In this document: piece after piece, positions 23,601-37,200 of the stretch | Layout: each line of letters opens with the position of its first letter | Numbering within the stretch: position 1 is the stretch's first letter | Assembly (NCBI GenBank): GCA_942159475.1 | Contig: OW804098.1 | Span: forward strand, 78,795,178-78,859,177 | Direction: 5' to 3' | Length of the DNA: 64,000 nt | Source of the DNA: Sthenelais limicola | Taxonomy: Eukaryota > Annelida > Polychaeta > Phyllodocida > Sigalionidae | The notes under the pieces: model-generated | Database searches by the model: none | What the model was told of the DNA's origin: nothing | Seen by the model: only the letters and a program-made list of their open reading frames with translations | Position numbers and translations under genes: made by a program

Positions 23601-26500
23601 TATGCCAACTCAGTGTGCTCTGCTTCAACAAAACGGCATGAAATCAACATTATGTGTTTTCTATTCGGGATAGGAATCTACGTGACGTTGTAAATAAACA
23701 ATATTCTGGACTGAGAAACTTTTTGGAAAGGTTTATCAACTAAACCAAGGCGCGCGTTGTTAGCACAGTAAATACAAGACGTAAATAATGAGTGGGAAAG
23801 CATGAGCAACACATTAATAATTATATCCGGTAGCTCACGCTCTCCTGAGGAGGGGTATAGGTAGACTGGTCGCCTCCTACTGAGCAGATAGATTCGCTCC
23901 CTTTTTCCAAGTTAGTAATCTTGTATTATGGACTTGGCAAGGATTATATGGACCTTTGTTCAACTTAACTTGTCGATTGTCTAATAGACTATTGTGTTAT
24001 ACTCAAGGATATGAGTCATACGTGATACAAACAGAGATTAAAACGAATATTGAACGACGGGATTCCTCTTTCTGACAGAGTTTAAGTGAACTTGGTACAA
24101 ACACGGCTGGGTATATGTTGACTTGCGTTTGATCATTTCCATGGGAAAGGGGATATGTACCTCCTTAAAGTGTCAGTAAACCCCCGAATATTATGAGCAA
24201 ATCCATTTCCTTGCTATTATTGAAATGTAACCACCCCGGTTTTACTTAATCCAAGTTATTATTTAGTGAGTTTTACCCTTTTAAACGAGTGAAAACGTAG
24301 TTCCACAGTTTAACACTCCATTCAAGGCACCACTGTTTGCCTACGTCATAAAGGTGCACCAATCTAGAAATGTACATGCAATGAACATAATAAACAACTC
24401 TCATAATTGCTGCTAGAAGGAAGGAGTGTGGGGTGGGCAGAAGGACATTGAACAACACAGGTGTGCATACCAAAACAAACTGTTTCAATTGCTGGGAGAT
24501 TGGAGGGGGAAGGTAGAAATATTATGTTCATTTCTGGCGCAGCTTTATGATGTCACACAGCACTCTCAGTGCCCTCTTGTGCTAAACAGACTGTTTCAAC
24601 TAGGATTTCTCAATTTATGCCCGTAAGTGACTATAAGTTAGACATAAATGGAAGTAAAAAAATTGAGACTTGGGTGTTGTATTTATGCCTCCATGAAGTT
24701 TTTTGTCCTAAAAGTGACCATGAACCCGTTGACTGACCCTTTAATTATGAAAGGCAGTTTCATGTGATATGTTTATGTGTAAATACAATGATACTGGTAA
24801 ATCAAGTGTCCATGTGAATATGCTTTCATGATATGTTGTCACACTATCTTTTTACTATGCATGATGTTTTCTATTGTTAATAGGCCGTTCGTGGTGTAAC
24901 TAGATATTTAGGTAGCAGTCTTATGTTAATGCTAACATTTCAATGAAACATCTTATACAATGTATATCCCATGTCCCCCCTAAAAACCCCTACATAGTAT
25001 TGATCCCATGTTCTATTAAAAATTATAATGTAATATCATAATCAAATTACGGTGATGACAGTACCCGTATGTCCTGGACACACGAGGGGAGGTGGCGACT
25101 TCAGTCTAGGCCCAAAGATGAGAGAGTCCCTTCAAACGGAGGGAAAGCCTCTCGCCTCAAACCGCAAAGTGCCATTATAATCATATTAAGACCGCAAAAT
25201 GTCATTATAATTACATTAGAACGCCTAGCCCTTGGCCAGGAAACCGATTTGCAAAGTAGGCGTCCAATCACTGACATACAATTCATATCTGATTTGAGGG
25301 TTTGAGTCTGGGCTGGCTTGGAGAATTACAATTCTATTATTAAAATGAAGTAATGAATTGAAATGTTAATTGATTGAAAATATATGCTGTTTTAATGAAA
25401 TAAAATAGAATTGAAAGTATAATATTGGCATAAGGGAAGGAGGAGTTGAGGGAGGAATAAGTATAGATAGAGAAGAGAGATGATATGTGGAGTGTGAGAC
25501 AAGAGAAAGTGTGTGTTGGTCTAAGTGCCTGAAAGTGCCTGAAAGTTGCTTCGAAAGAGCACTGTTGTGTCAGAGACAGTACATTTAGGGAATTGGAGGG
25601 TCTCTGGTTGTGTTGACTAAACAGGAGTTCAAACCAGTCGATTACCACCTCGCAATGTTTCTGCAGTGAGAACTCATACAATTGCACTTTAATATTGGAT
25701 ATAATGCCTTGCAAAAAAAAGAAAATTCAAATTTCTTACCTTTTTACCTTTGACAACCTGTTATATATATATCTTATCGTTATAAACTAATGTTCTTATC
25801 CTTCAAAACGACTACAGTAAGGTGAAAAAAGTTGCCAGGGCCTCTTTATTGAGCTGGACTACGATTTATCTATTCAAATATTATGGCAACAATTATTGTC
25901 ATAGCAAACATTTGGTATTTACCACCAAAATATGTGTACCTACATGTAGCTATATATGAACCTATACGAAACATAACAGTAATTCGAAACTTTTTAACAT
26001 GGGGATTTAAAATTTAAATTATGGCGTTAAATCGCTTTGAACGTGTATAATAATTTAGTTGGATAACAAATGTTCTCTTATTAATGAACATTTATTAAAT
26101 TATTAATTTATTTGTCCAATCATGTTCAAACTATCAGTAGGTCTGCTTGGCTTCAGATGTTTCACTGCAAAACAAACATATGTGCAAGGTATGTGGTTCG
26201 GAGCTGAAGGAAAACCGATGAGATAACGACTGTTGTGGGGTATCAATGGATGTACTGTAATCTATGACTCTGCGGCAATATCTGTTCCAGTGTGTAGGGC
26301 TGGGAAACTGCCATTCCGCTATGAAGGGTTTTTGGAACCCTCCGACCTAATATTGAAAGAACATACAGGACTTAATTGTTGTGACTGGTATGAGAGAAAG
26401 TACAGGAGTGCTTCTTAGGGGATACGGGTCAAGAAATTTGCTATGCTTTACAAGACACAAACTTTTGTCATCGTCATAATAAAACATCTAAATGCGATAG
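20700..26500. other. Gene-poor 5.8-kb stretch
   Basis: No supported exon. A C-run sits at 22326-22336. A purine-rich / pyrimidine-rich stretch lies at 25430-25520. Open frames of 60-124 codons have no recognisable domains; the 124-codon frame at 25340-25714 (-) is serine- and phenylalanine-rich low-complexity sequence. Confidence 0.5.
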
Positions 26501-26559
26501 GAAAAAAATGTCCTCGCGGATCATATACTCTATATATATGTTGTCATGCCAGTAGTTTT

Positions 26560-26792
26560 GATATTATTATAATTATTATATTGTCGCTAATTAAGGTATA
26601 CGATGGGAGACTTGGACACCTAGACACTAAGCATAAATCAAATTGTATGTAAATAGAAATCTCATGTATATATTATTGTAAATATACATCTAAAAATTTT
26701 GTATGGCTTGGCCCGGCAGAACTAACCCCGAAAAGGGGAGCCGATAACCAAGTTTAAATAAAATCTTTTAAAAAAAAAGAAAAAAAAAGTGT
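26560..26792 (+). mobile_element. 3' end of a LINE-like retrotransposon with poly-A tail
   Basis: The segment ends GGCTTGGCCCGGCAGAACTA, a CCCCGAAAAGGGG hairpin, AGCCGATAACCAAG, AATAAA, then A-runs at 26769-26788 broken by one G. A short hairpin followed by AATAAA and an A tail is the usual 3' end of a reverse-transcribed element. No coding region is recognised upstream, so it is a 5'-truncated copy. Confidence 0.55.
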
Positions 26793-27049
26793 AGAACCTA
26801 TTTGTATCCACTTTATAATTGGAGTCTCACGTTTCTTGTACACATGTATGGGGTATCGTACCATATCCCTGTATCCACGACAGATATATCAGATCTTTTC
26901 TAGAAAAAGTTGCTTCCATATCTCGTTTCTACCATCTATATTGCCAAATGTGGCTTTTACCATTTCATAGATCTGATGTTCATTCGCTGACCATTGCTCA
27001 ATAGTGGTACATTAAACGGACACTAGAGGGGGCGGCGGAGAGCTAATTC

Positions 27050-28366
27050 ATTGACAATTACTAAACAACTGTATCAACAGAAAATGGACGATGTTAACTG
27101 CCCATATTATGAATAAACAAATGTCAGGCTTTCTTCCCACAACAGTGTCTAACTTTAATAATCTGTTGTTCCAAATATATTCGCAACTACACAAGGACAT
27201 ACAGGCACTACTAGCAGCTGGGGCATACCTATATATTCAATACACACTGCCCCTAAGCTGGAACAATACCTTGCTTCACTGGGAGACTCGCAAAATTGAC
27301 TTTCAAATCTTCAAGCTATCTGAGAGCAAACAAGAGATGGAACCAAGCGAACTACTACCTCTCTACCGTGAACTCATCTCTGACTGCCCTAACGACTCAA
27401 CACACTATATATATATACTTCACTGTCGGTTCTGTTATACCTGATATAAGGGCAGAGGAGCTATAATGCATAATGTTGAAGGCAGGACCTCACTACCCAT
27501 ATACACTGACATTAATACATGTGAACTCATAGCCATACAAGAGGTTATTTCTACATGAAGGCCGGCAATACAAACACAACCATATTATACCGACTCAATA
27601 ACGGCTGTCAATATTTTGAGCACATACCGACAAAACACAAAGCATTCAATAGCAAAGAAGATACATGCTCTTTCACATTCACACAGCATTAACGTCCGCT
27701 GAATACCAAACCATATAGGCCTGGGAGGTAATGACACAAAGTCAACAAATACATTGCGAAACATGTACCCAGTGCCTGAATGAAGAGGATGACTGCCTAT
27801 GGGTGCGGCAACAGCTACTGACCACCAAGAAACCATTAGACAAACTTGCCTCAGTTCCTCACGCAATACGTTGTCCTATATAACGGCTATTTGATCACGA
27901 ACTCAACCTTTGACATCAACTCAACTACTACCAACTCGTGCCATCTCTGTGGTCAGGACCTTACAGATTTCTACTCAGTTCACTTTATAGTCGAGTGTGG
28001 GGGCATAAGTTCTTTCAGACACGAACTGCTCAATCCGCTACCCAGTGAAATACATCAACTTATAAAGATGCTACAAGCAACAGCTGCTATAAACCTGGAT
28101 GCCGAAAAGGGATAGCCCATCCGTGATAAACTAATATCAAAAGTTTCATACCTACAGCCCTACAAGAAGACTTTCTTTACCAGTTGATTGTTCTTTAAAA
28201 TGGTGTATGGCAGAGGTGAAAAGAGGAAATATTCCCACACTATATGGGCACACCAGCAATGAGAAAAGAGGTTATAATACCCACGGGAGCTCATATATTA
28301 TGTTCCACGACCCCCCCCCCCCCCCCCCCACCACCACCAAAAAAAAATAAAAAAAAAAAAAATATC
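27050..28366 (+). mobile_element. LINE fragment with RNase H domain and homopolymer tail
   Basis: The region reads as the 3' third of a non-LTR element: RT thumb remnant, RNase H, C-terminal Cys/His motif, about 200 nt of 3' UTR and a tail of C and A runs (28311-28366). The coding part is broken by frame changes and stops. An RNase H domain after RT points to the I / LOA / Outcast side of the LINEs. It is a dead copy. Confidence 0.7.
27091..28115 (+). pseudogene. LINE ORF2 remnant (RT thumb, RNase H, Cys/His end)
   Basis: A frame at 27091-27444 encodes a 117-residue segment (LPLSWNNTLLHWETRKIDF in the middle). The next part, in other frames, gives NTCELIAIQEVI (a match to the EL.A...a helix of RNase H), then YTDSITAVNIL (DS motif), then IPNHIGLGGNDTKS, which fits the WIPGHxGIxGNExAD motif after one change. 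The last part, 27846-28115, carries CHLCGQDLTDFYSVHFIVEC, the C-x2-C-H-C knuckle found at the end of many LINE ORF2 proteins. At least two frameshifts and a stop separate these parts. Confidence 0.7.
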
Positions 28367-28484
28367 AAGACATAATATTTATGTTAAATGCCATATACAC
28401 AAATACATGAGTTACAAATACAACAAAAAAATGCATATACCAAATTGGATACATTTATTTCTTCAGAACAACAAATTTCTCATC

Positions 28485-28803
28485 AGTCATCGAGAACAGG
28501 CGATGTTTGAACTGTCTACCGAACACAACGCCACACATGCCGCGAAAGCCTCCACGGGCACCGCACAGGGCTCAACGAAGTCCACAAGTGGGTCACCGAA
28601 AGTATGATGGCTGCCGTGGTTGGTGCAACACAAACTACCCAACCATTTCGTTGGGAATGGCCCGGGAATGGTCTCCTTGACGGTTATGGATACTACCATC
28701 CCAGAGCAAGCCTGCACACAGCCAACCGCCTCCCATCTGCTTTCCAAACACCTCATCAATACACCTTCCGAACAAATTCCGATGGTATACAAGGTGCCTG
28801 TTA
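28485..28803 (+). other. Unassigned exon-like block, open on both strands
   Basis: This block is clearly richer in G and C than its surroundings and begins just after the LINE tail. On the plus strand one frame is open for about 97 codons to TAA at 28803 and includes HKWVTESMMAAVVG and RFRTNSDGI-like polar text ending DGIQGAC. On the minus strand a frame is open for about 100 codons (28792-28487) after a plausible acceptor TATTAACAG|GC. Neither matches a family I know. It may be an exon, a pseudogene fragment or a GC-rich repeat. Confidence 0.3.
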
Positions 28804-28879
28804 ATATATCTTATGTTTGTCGGCGGTTGTTCATGATGTATAAGATAAATGATCACAATTATTCGCAATGAAATAAAAT

Positions 28880-30330
28880 AGTTGTTCTGGCAAGGTTGAT
28901 TTTGATTTTGAAGATTTTATATGTATTTACCACCATCTCTATAACTTCTATGTAAACAAAATGGATAAGCTGTATACTGGTCGATAATAGAATTATATGT
29001 ATTTGTATTTAACAATTACAATATTCTCAGATTGTGCTGTTCAATATATACCCAGAATCAATATACAAAATATAATCTATAGGTTCATTTATCCAAAATA
29101 CCTCCATATAAATTTAGTAATAATAAGAGCAAATACAAGCAAGTTAATAAAATCTCACACCAGCGTCGTGTCGTATTCAAATTTTCATATTGGGTGGATC
29201 TTAGATATATATATGTGTAACATTCCTATATTATTAACATCACAATTAGGCAATGCATTTACAACTTTTTGAGCATATTGAAAATAACATTATATTATAG
29301 GATATATATATAGCGTTGTTAATCATACGACAAATCTTAGTAAAACGTATAAAATATGGTATACCTGTACACGTAAATGAATACAATGTTCTCCATGCTC
29401 AAAAGGCGATATACTTACTCAATCATGTTGATCTTATTTCGGGGATTGCATTTAATTACTTGTTGCAGATTATACAAAGGCTTCATTTTCAATTAATAAA
29501 TACATCATTATTGAAGGGGTTGTTCCACAAATTGGATTTTACTTTATGGTTGGATCGGTTTGGTGATATTTTTAGGCGAAATGAATTTGGACGATTGATA
29601 CTTATTGAGACGATTGTTTACTCCATCCAATTGGCCGATTTTTTCATCATTTTCTTCACCATTTCTTTTTTAAAAACATATCAAGAAGTAAGGAGGGTAA
29701 AACAGATTGGTTTAACATCCCCATAAGTTCGATAAAATTAGCATAGATCTACATACTTTACTGACATATTAACGGTCCTGTTGCATAAGAAAAACTACGA
29801 CAAGACTTATCCAACATGCAATTGACTGATTATGATTTGTAATCTGCAATCTGCATCTCAGCATTAGAGAATTTGAAATGTATTCGTACTTTTACAATTC
29901 AATTTTGGAGTTCTTAATTTCTGGTTCTGATAAATCCATTATTGTGATTACATCGGCAAAGAATCTTTTAAATACCGATTTTGATCGGGGATTAATTTTC
30001 ATGAGGATGTATTTGATTGAATGGCAATTCATCAGCAATCAATTTACTGTCGTCTGGTCAGCAGTCATACATGTATACATACATCCACATATACTTTTAC
30101 GGTACTGAGGACGATGAGCCAACACAACTCGATGTGTAGAATCAAGAATCTCATGTGAAGGATGTGGATAAACTCGCCGTAAACTCCTAAAAGTTATAAA
30201 CTGCGCCCTGTGATGGGATATCCTATTTACGACTCAGTTTAAACAGAGGACAGGGGCAAATGGGAAACTAAAAATCATGACAATGGCTTTCAAGGATATA
30301 CATATAGCAGCAATTTTTTATGCTGAGGTA
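28880..30330. other. Gene-poor stretch
   Basis: A 136-codon AT-rich frame at 29316-29726 (+) is rich in I, L and F, lacks any known motif and has no splice context. Given the number of frames examined, a chance frame of this length is not surprising. Confidence 0.45.
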
Positions 30331-30728
30331 AGTGTGAGGCAAAGGTCAGTTTGGGGTTTTATTTTAGAGGTAACTGTATTCGCAGGATTTGTCACCACGT
30401 GCACACATACATCTCATAAGTCTCCACAATACGTACCTCGTGTTTCTAAAACAATTCTTAGCAAAATACAAAAGAGGTTCCCATCACAAATTGGAATCAT
30501 AATAGGTAGAAATATATCTGATGTACGCAGAAATACATGTACATGCGTATAATGCATACACCTAATGAACATTTGGTGAAAAGGGAGGGTGTACAACTAT
30601 TGCATGGTAGTACCTTAAAACAGGAAAAGAAGAAGAAAGGGGGGGGGGGTCTCCACATTTATATAGCCAAACATAAAACAGTCAAACGAAATGTCATGCA
30701 TGACAGGGAGGGAGAATTGTTTGTGTAT

Positions 30729-31204
30729 TTAAGGTTTAGGTGCTTTAGTAGCTGGCGTTGGCTTGCCTCTGGTGGGCCTGGCTCTTGTGGTCGCCCAAGG
30801 CGTAGTCTTAGGCGTAGGCGGTGGAGTCTTCCATCCAGCAGTTGTCATTTTCGGAGTTCCTTTCTTAGGCTTTGGTGTAGAAACCTCCGGAGTAATCCAC
30901 TTGACTATCTTTTCATCCACATCCTGCTCGTTTTCATCCTGTTCGCCAGCTAGCAGTGCTATAGGTCGGTTGTCACAGGACTGTTTCTGGTAATGGCGAA
31001 CGCCGGCAGCGCCTTCTAGAGTGTACCCAGATTTGGAGACAATAAGGCAATAGTTCAGTGCCATGATGAAGTCTGCTGCAATGCATCCACTCCGGCGCCT
31101 CCTGCATTCATTGACACATTGCGTTTCGTTCATGCCCCCGATGATGAGAGCTTCTCCCAGTTTTTGCATGGTATTGTTGGTTATCGTAAATGTTGGTTCA
31201 CAAT
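30729..31204 (-). CDS. Mosaic gene exon: PAN2 and Pro/Thr-rich tail (terminal)
   Basis: Acceptor TTACTTCAG|ATTG. Encodes a second, more divergent PAN-like domain ([39 protein letters not shown]), an acidic stretch ([12 protein letters not shown]) and a tail dominated by P, T, K and A that could be O-glycosylated or proteolytically processed. It ends at TAA. A candidate AATAAA lies at about 30357. Confidence 0.88.
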
Positions 31205-34200
31205 CTGAAGTAAAACATTAAAAAATAGATTGTTTTCTATAATATACACATAGAAAGAGGGTGGATCCACGAATATAATTATCATGTTCAGCTATTTTAT
31301 CTGATCAATTTTATATTAAAATATTTGGTTATTAAGTTAATACTGGAGAGGCATAAATCATGTAATTTGCTAGATAAACTGAGAGAAAACTTATTTTCCT
31401 GATCAGTCTTCGAACGCCCAAAAGCTTTGATCATGCGTCATTACTGTGCTATTAACTACATGTACGATTGGCATTGAGGGGTTCAGTACAAAAGGCATAG
31501 TTCCATGTCCATTTACAACTGAGTGAAATGAGTAGAAACTGAGTTGTTTTATATACCTGGTAAAGTTGGCGTCACAATGGGGCGTCGAGTAGAAGTGGCA
31601 GTGACTCCGATAGCATTACCATCTGGGGTGACTCGAGCAGGTTGACCATTAGGTCTAGGTGGGTCTACAGGGAAAGTCTGCTCCCCACACTTCTGCCTTA
31701 TGTAGCGATTTACCCCTGGAGAACTCATTATCACTCGATCACTGTAGCTTAGGAAACACATGCCATTGGAAAAGCCGTTTGGAGGCTGGTAGTCAAAACC
31801 TACACAGAGGTCGTCAGAGTTACAATATCGTTCACATGAGTTGATGTCTGCCTCATGGGAGCGGATCATACTCTGGTTGGGTACCATGATATAAGTGTCC
31901 CTACACCCTAAAAGGAGAAATTTTATATTATATATGGATTTTTTCGATTTATATACAATGAGATTATTCATGCATGGCGTCCTACATTTTAGGGCATCAG
32001 AGGCCCAATACATACATGTTTATAGTGAACTCAGATACGCGACTATATGGAACAGAAGATGCAAACAGAGATTAGCCTTTTTATTTCCTACTCAAGGATT
32101 AACATTGGTATAACAGAGTCATCTGCCATAAGCTATGGTCAGATTTGACAACCTGAACCTAGTTCTAGCTAGTCCGCCCACAGGGCATCCCCAGTCGGCA
32201 CCCTTCCGATCAGGAGACAGCTCTCCTAACTCCAGGACCAGGGATCCATACCATTGACATTTCGTCTTTGACCGGTATGTTATTTAATTCCAAAGATCCT
32301 GACTTAATGAATTTATATGAGGCTTTGACAAGGATGAATTCATACTATACGTTCTGTACGACAACAAAGGCACTCGATAAAAGTACATAGATAAGACTGC
32401 TCCTATCAGGTTAAAATTCAATTCACTGATTTTGTGTTTGACATCTGGTTATAGGAAATATATAATGTCAAATCAATGAAGCCAATCACTATCTTCATAA
32501 GTTATTTAGGGTAAAAAATTATAATCTTTTATCTATTGTGTCATCTTGTAGAACAGTTGCAAAATATTTGCTCATGCATCCTCATTATTCTTTTCACCTG
32601 GTCGTATTTCATTGGCTGATAATTATATGTAAAAGAAAAGTTCAAGACATGCAAAATTTGTTGTCTCTGAAGTCGGCAAATCTGGAGATAAGACAAGTTT
32701 TCCAAGCGCTTGCATGTTAGAATACAGAGTACAGAAACGTATGTAATATAAAAATAATCAGGTGAAACTATCCTTAGGAGTTTTAAGAAGCGTATCTATA
32801 GCCATATATATCGGTTGACTATGGAAATAAATGGGGAAACGAGGTGCCAGCTCAAGCGCTTAAATTGCGTTGGACCCAAAAGACATATTGGGGGAGAGAG
32901 TGGACGGATACATATCGGTTACTTATTGAGGAAGGGCATGCATTTGTGGCAAGATAAGCGCCTCTGTGTTAATAAATAAACTGAACCATACCAATGTCAC
33001 AGTGGTTACCGGCGTATCCATCCACGCAGAAACATACGTAGCCGTTGTTAGCTGCCATACATGTCCCTCCATTCTGACAAGGGTTTGAATTGCAGGTAGA
33101 CTCAGAAGCTGAAATATGTAGCGTATGAAGTAATGAAAATATCAATCCTCTCGGGATCAAACCACAAATTTAATGTTAAGACTAACTTTAAAAAAAAAAT
33201 GATTAGAGGCCGCGCGTCCAATGTCTAAAACACTCATGGGCATGGGTACATAACATTTCGGCTATACTCTTACGACTGAGAAGGCGTCGATGGTCCCTTC
33301 GAAAGCAGTAATATCGCTGCTAAGATTCCTTGATTGATATATTGGTTTTTCATATGTTTAGTATTGTAGAAGCCCAGTCGGCAGGAATATGAATAAACGA
33401 TTTAAAACAAAAAAAGACGTCGACGGGTAATTTTTTCGCGGGCGGGAATTTACACACTTGGGGAATAATAATAGAGGTTAGGGACTGTTCATTTTTAACC
33501 TCTAGGGGGGGAGAGGAGAATTTTCAGGGGGGCCATCTTTTTTTGCACAGACTCTGAAGGGGGGGTCACCTGTTTTTGCACAGACTCTGAAGGGGGGGTC
33601 ATCTTTTTTTGCACAGACTTTGAAGGTGGGGAGGCACCTTGTTTTACACAGACCTAAAGATGGGTACATATGGGTAAAATTCGACACGATTGACACGCGA
33701 CACGGCCGCTAAATCGCGGGCGACACGGCGACACGCTCCCCTTAACGTGCGACACACACAGCTCCCAAAAGGCTGATAAAATTCGACATGAGACATCCAG
33801 AAATGTATTAAAAAAAGACACGAGACACAGTGATTTATTTAACAGGCGACACACGACATTGTAACGACCGTTAATATATATAATGTATTGCTTAAAAAGT
33901 GACACAAGACGTCATTGAATTGTTTTAAAAAGTGACATGGGACATGGAAAAATGTCTTATCGTGCGACACTCAGACACAGACATAAAAAATGGGACCCAT
34001 ATATACCCCTCTAAAGGGGGGGGGCACTTTTTTTGCACCAACTCTGAAGGGCAGCGCCATTTATACTTGTGTAAACCTTGGGGAAACCTGGGTCATGAAA
34101 GAAGATTAATGTATCTCAATCATAAAATTCTCTGGTATTTGGACATTCTTATTTTAATTCTATCCATCAAGCAGACTGTTCTCTAAGGCAGTCAGAAAGC

Positions 34201-37200
34201 ATCTGAGCTGTGGTGGTCTGGAAGTATGGGAGAGTTGTGGTTTGTAGTACATAGTCTAGCTGGTGGTTTATACCAGATCAGAGGAAGCGTGCAAATCTTA
34301 TTCATCACTTGTGCTATTTCTGAGTCCCTTGCCCGCCTCTTGTTGATGAAAGACATGGCTGTTGTGTCATCAGAATAGACCATTACTTGTCTATTCATCG
34401 AGGTTGGGCTAAAAAGATTGGCTCAAGAATTGCTACCTTTTTTAGATTTCTGATGATATACTTGTCATTGATATATATGGTAATATAAATTGTCAATGAA
34501 GTAGTGTCTGACTGGACCACTCTGCAAGCCCAATGACAATTGCCTGCAACCTGGTGCCGCTGTCACTTTGAAAAGCTTTGCCACATAGTTGCTCAACATG
34601 TCCATGGTGCTGATGACTTTATATAAGGGTAACGCCAAGGTTCGGGTTCTGGCATTTATTTCCATCCTGAGGAAGTTGTTGACCTGGGCAGGGCCTATAA
34701 TCTTGTAATTAATACTGAGTCCAATCCACCTACATAACCTCCACAGGGCATTGACTGATCCATGCACTACATTTTTGGTGAATCAAGCGCCATAGAATTG
34801 TGGCAATAAGAATAAATTCCACTATAGCCCATGATCGCCACTACTGCTTTAGACTTAGACTTTAGAATACTGCTTTAGTTTATTGAAAATACCATCAAAC
34901 GACTATTGTACATATTAGGTAGGCTCTGAGTAACCTGAAAGTAACCTGAAAGTAACTTGAAAGTCCAAGACAGCCCTGTGATGTTATAATTCTCTGGATG
35001 AATGGAAACTGATCTATAAGGCTGGCTAATCCAGTTTAGCTAGCCAGAAGTTTGGTATGAGAATGATTGGTTTTTATCTTATTTGTTGACCACTTGTCCC
35101 AACCGCCTACTATAATCATGTATAATTTGTGGCTTGGCCAAATCTAACTTGGAACTGTGACCAGAGCAGAGCTAATGATCCTTGAAGATTCACATACGCT
35201 CTATACCTATTATTTCTAATCTAACACCTATTTCACTCTATCAGAGACCAGCAGGTCTGGAGAGGTCAATATAATCTTCATCTCCCTTCCAATAATTGTA
35301 TAGCACAATTGGCTCCTAGAATGATGGTAACCTTTTCCTGGACCTTATGAGCCAGTCTGTTTACTATGCGCTTTGCCACAAACTTGGACACTTTATCAGC
35401 CTTTTTTTTTGCAACCTAGCCTCCCAAATGAGGCTTGGTTGTTGCCTTGACCATCTTTTATATGGCACCAGGGACCCAACCAGGAAAAAAGATAGCAAAC
35501 CAGGTTAGCGAGGGAAATTCAGCGATTATATTGCAATTACAGCAATGTTTTTATTGAGAGGTGCCCAGAAAAAACATTGCTGTCATATGGATCCTGTGAT
35601 CACAGTCACTTTTGCTAGCAGAAATGAGTACATTGCAGGCTGTACATCGCAGTATATTGGTTCTTAGGATATTTCTTGTACTATAGGTAATTGCACTAAA
35701 TAAGGCCCATGACATGGACACTTATAGAAATATGAAATTCAGCGCTTTAATCTGGAATGTGTAACTTATAATTTGGTATACTTATAATTTTAGAGCCATA
35801 CTTGAGATTTGAATTGTTTTTCTTAATTAAAATCACTTATGTAACCATGGCGACCAACTAAGCCTAACTATGCTCCCTTATTTGGTAATGTCATCACTCT
35901 GGCCATATTTTGGGCTATATTTGCCTTTTAACTAGTATTCCAATTGAATTTAAAATAGTTTAATTTCATTTCATTTCTTCTTAGAGCTAATTTTTTGAGA
36001 ATTATATATCTACATACATCATATCATCAATGGAATTTGGACATCAGCCTTATGAAATAATCTGGGAGGTCTATCATTCTGATTAAAGACAAGATGTTTC
36101 CTTATCTTCGATGTCTCTCCAAACCAGGCCAAAATTGGTCATTTTTTACCATTCCGTCGCTCGACTACTACTGTTTTTATTCCTTGGGACAATATCAGAA
36201 TCACACATGTGATATATCATCAGATGCGGAAATTTGTTCATCACAACTTGCAGAGATAAAATTAGTTTTCATCAATTTTTCATCAAATGAGAGAGATTTG
36301 ATTGCCAAAAGGTCCTTATGTTTTTACAATTTCAAAATTTTTCAGAAACAGTTGCCATGGCAACTTGACCATCAAACATAATTTCTAAAAAGTGACAGTT
36401 GTACCAAACCCTTCCCCACATTGTAAGCTCTGATAATATTTATACTTGTTCAGAACTCGTATAAAAAAATAAAAAGCTATCAGGGTTCAATTGGAGAGAT
36501 GTCTGGAAACATAATGTTTATGGGCCTTATTTAGTGGTTCGAGCTATAGTTTGAAGCTATATCAGATTATGTTGCTTAGAGAAATATTTATTAAAAGAAT
36601 TTCGCATTAAAACTTTAGGCAAGAGATATCTCAAATTACCAACCAACAAGTTTTAGTGACCAGAAATAACATTTTCATGACAATGACAAAAATGGTAAAA
36701 GACGACCACATCTCACCCCTCATTAGGCATTACAAACCCCCACAGCTATTAAATATAAGTTATGACTTTCCACGATTTACAAGAATTAATTGGTGATTAG
36801 AGTTCTTTTACTTCTTAACCCTATCCAGTCACTGACTGCGCAGGAAAACAGTGGCTCAACTACGCTGGCCCTGTCACTAGGGTGTGTTTCATATGACAAC
36901 GCAGGTGCTTAGATATTGTAGCAAAGAACGGCTGCTCAATACCAAGTTGTGTCATCAAATATGATGGTATTTTAGTATGGGAGTCCTACAGAAATGTTAT
37001 ATCTGTCCATGTTTTACTGAGTCTTCATCTTTCCAGTGGATTAGCTCTCACCACTTAAGCGATTGTTCTCTAAGGCAATCAGTGAGCATAATGATAATCC
37101 CTGATTGTTCCTTTGTCATCAATTTTAAAGATGTGGATCAGTATTAAAAAAGTGTGGTTTAAAGGGGGGGTCATGCAAATTTGCACAAACTTGGAAGGGG

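Noticed and set aside
29316..29726. 136-codon plus-strand open frame rich in I, L and F
   Set aside because: No motif or splice context; a frame of this length is expected about once by chance in AT-rich DNA of this size.
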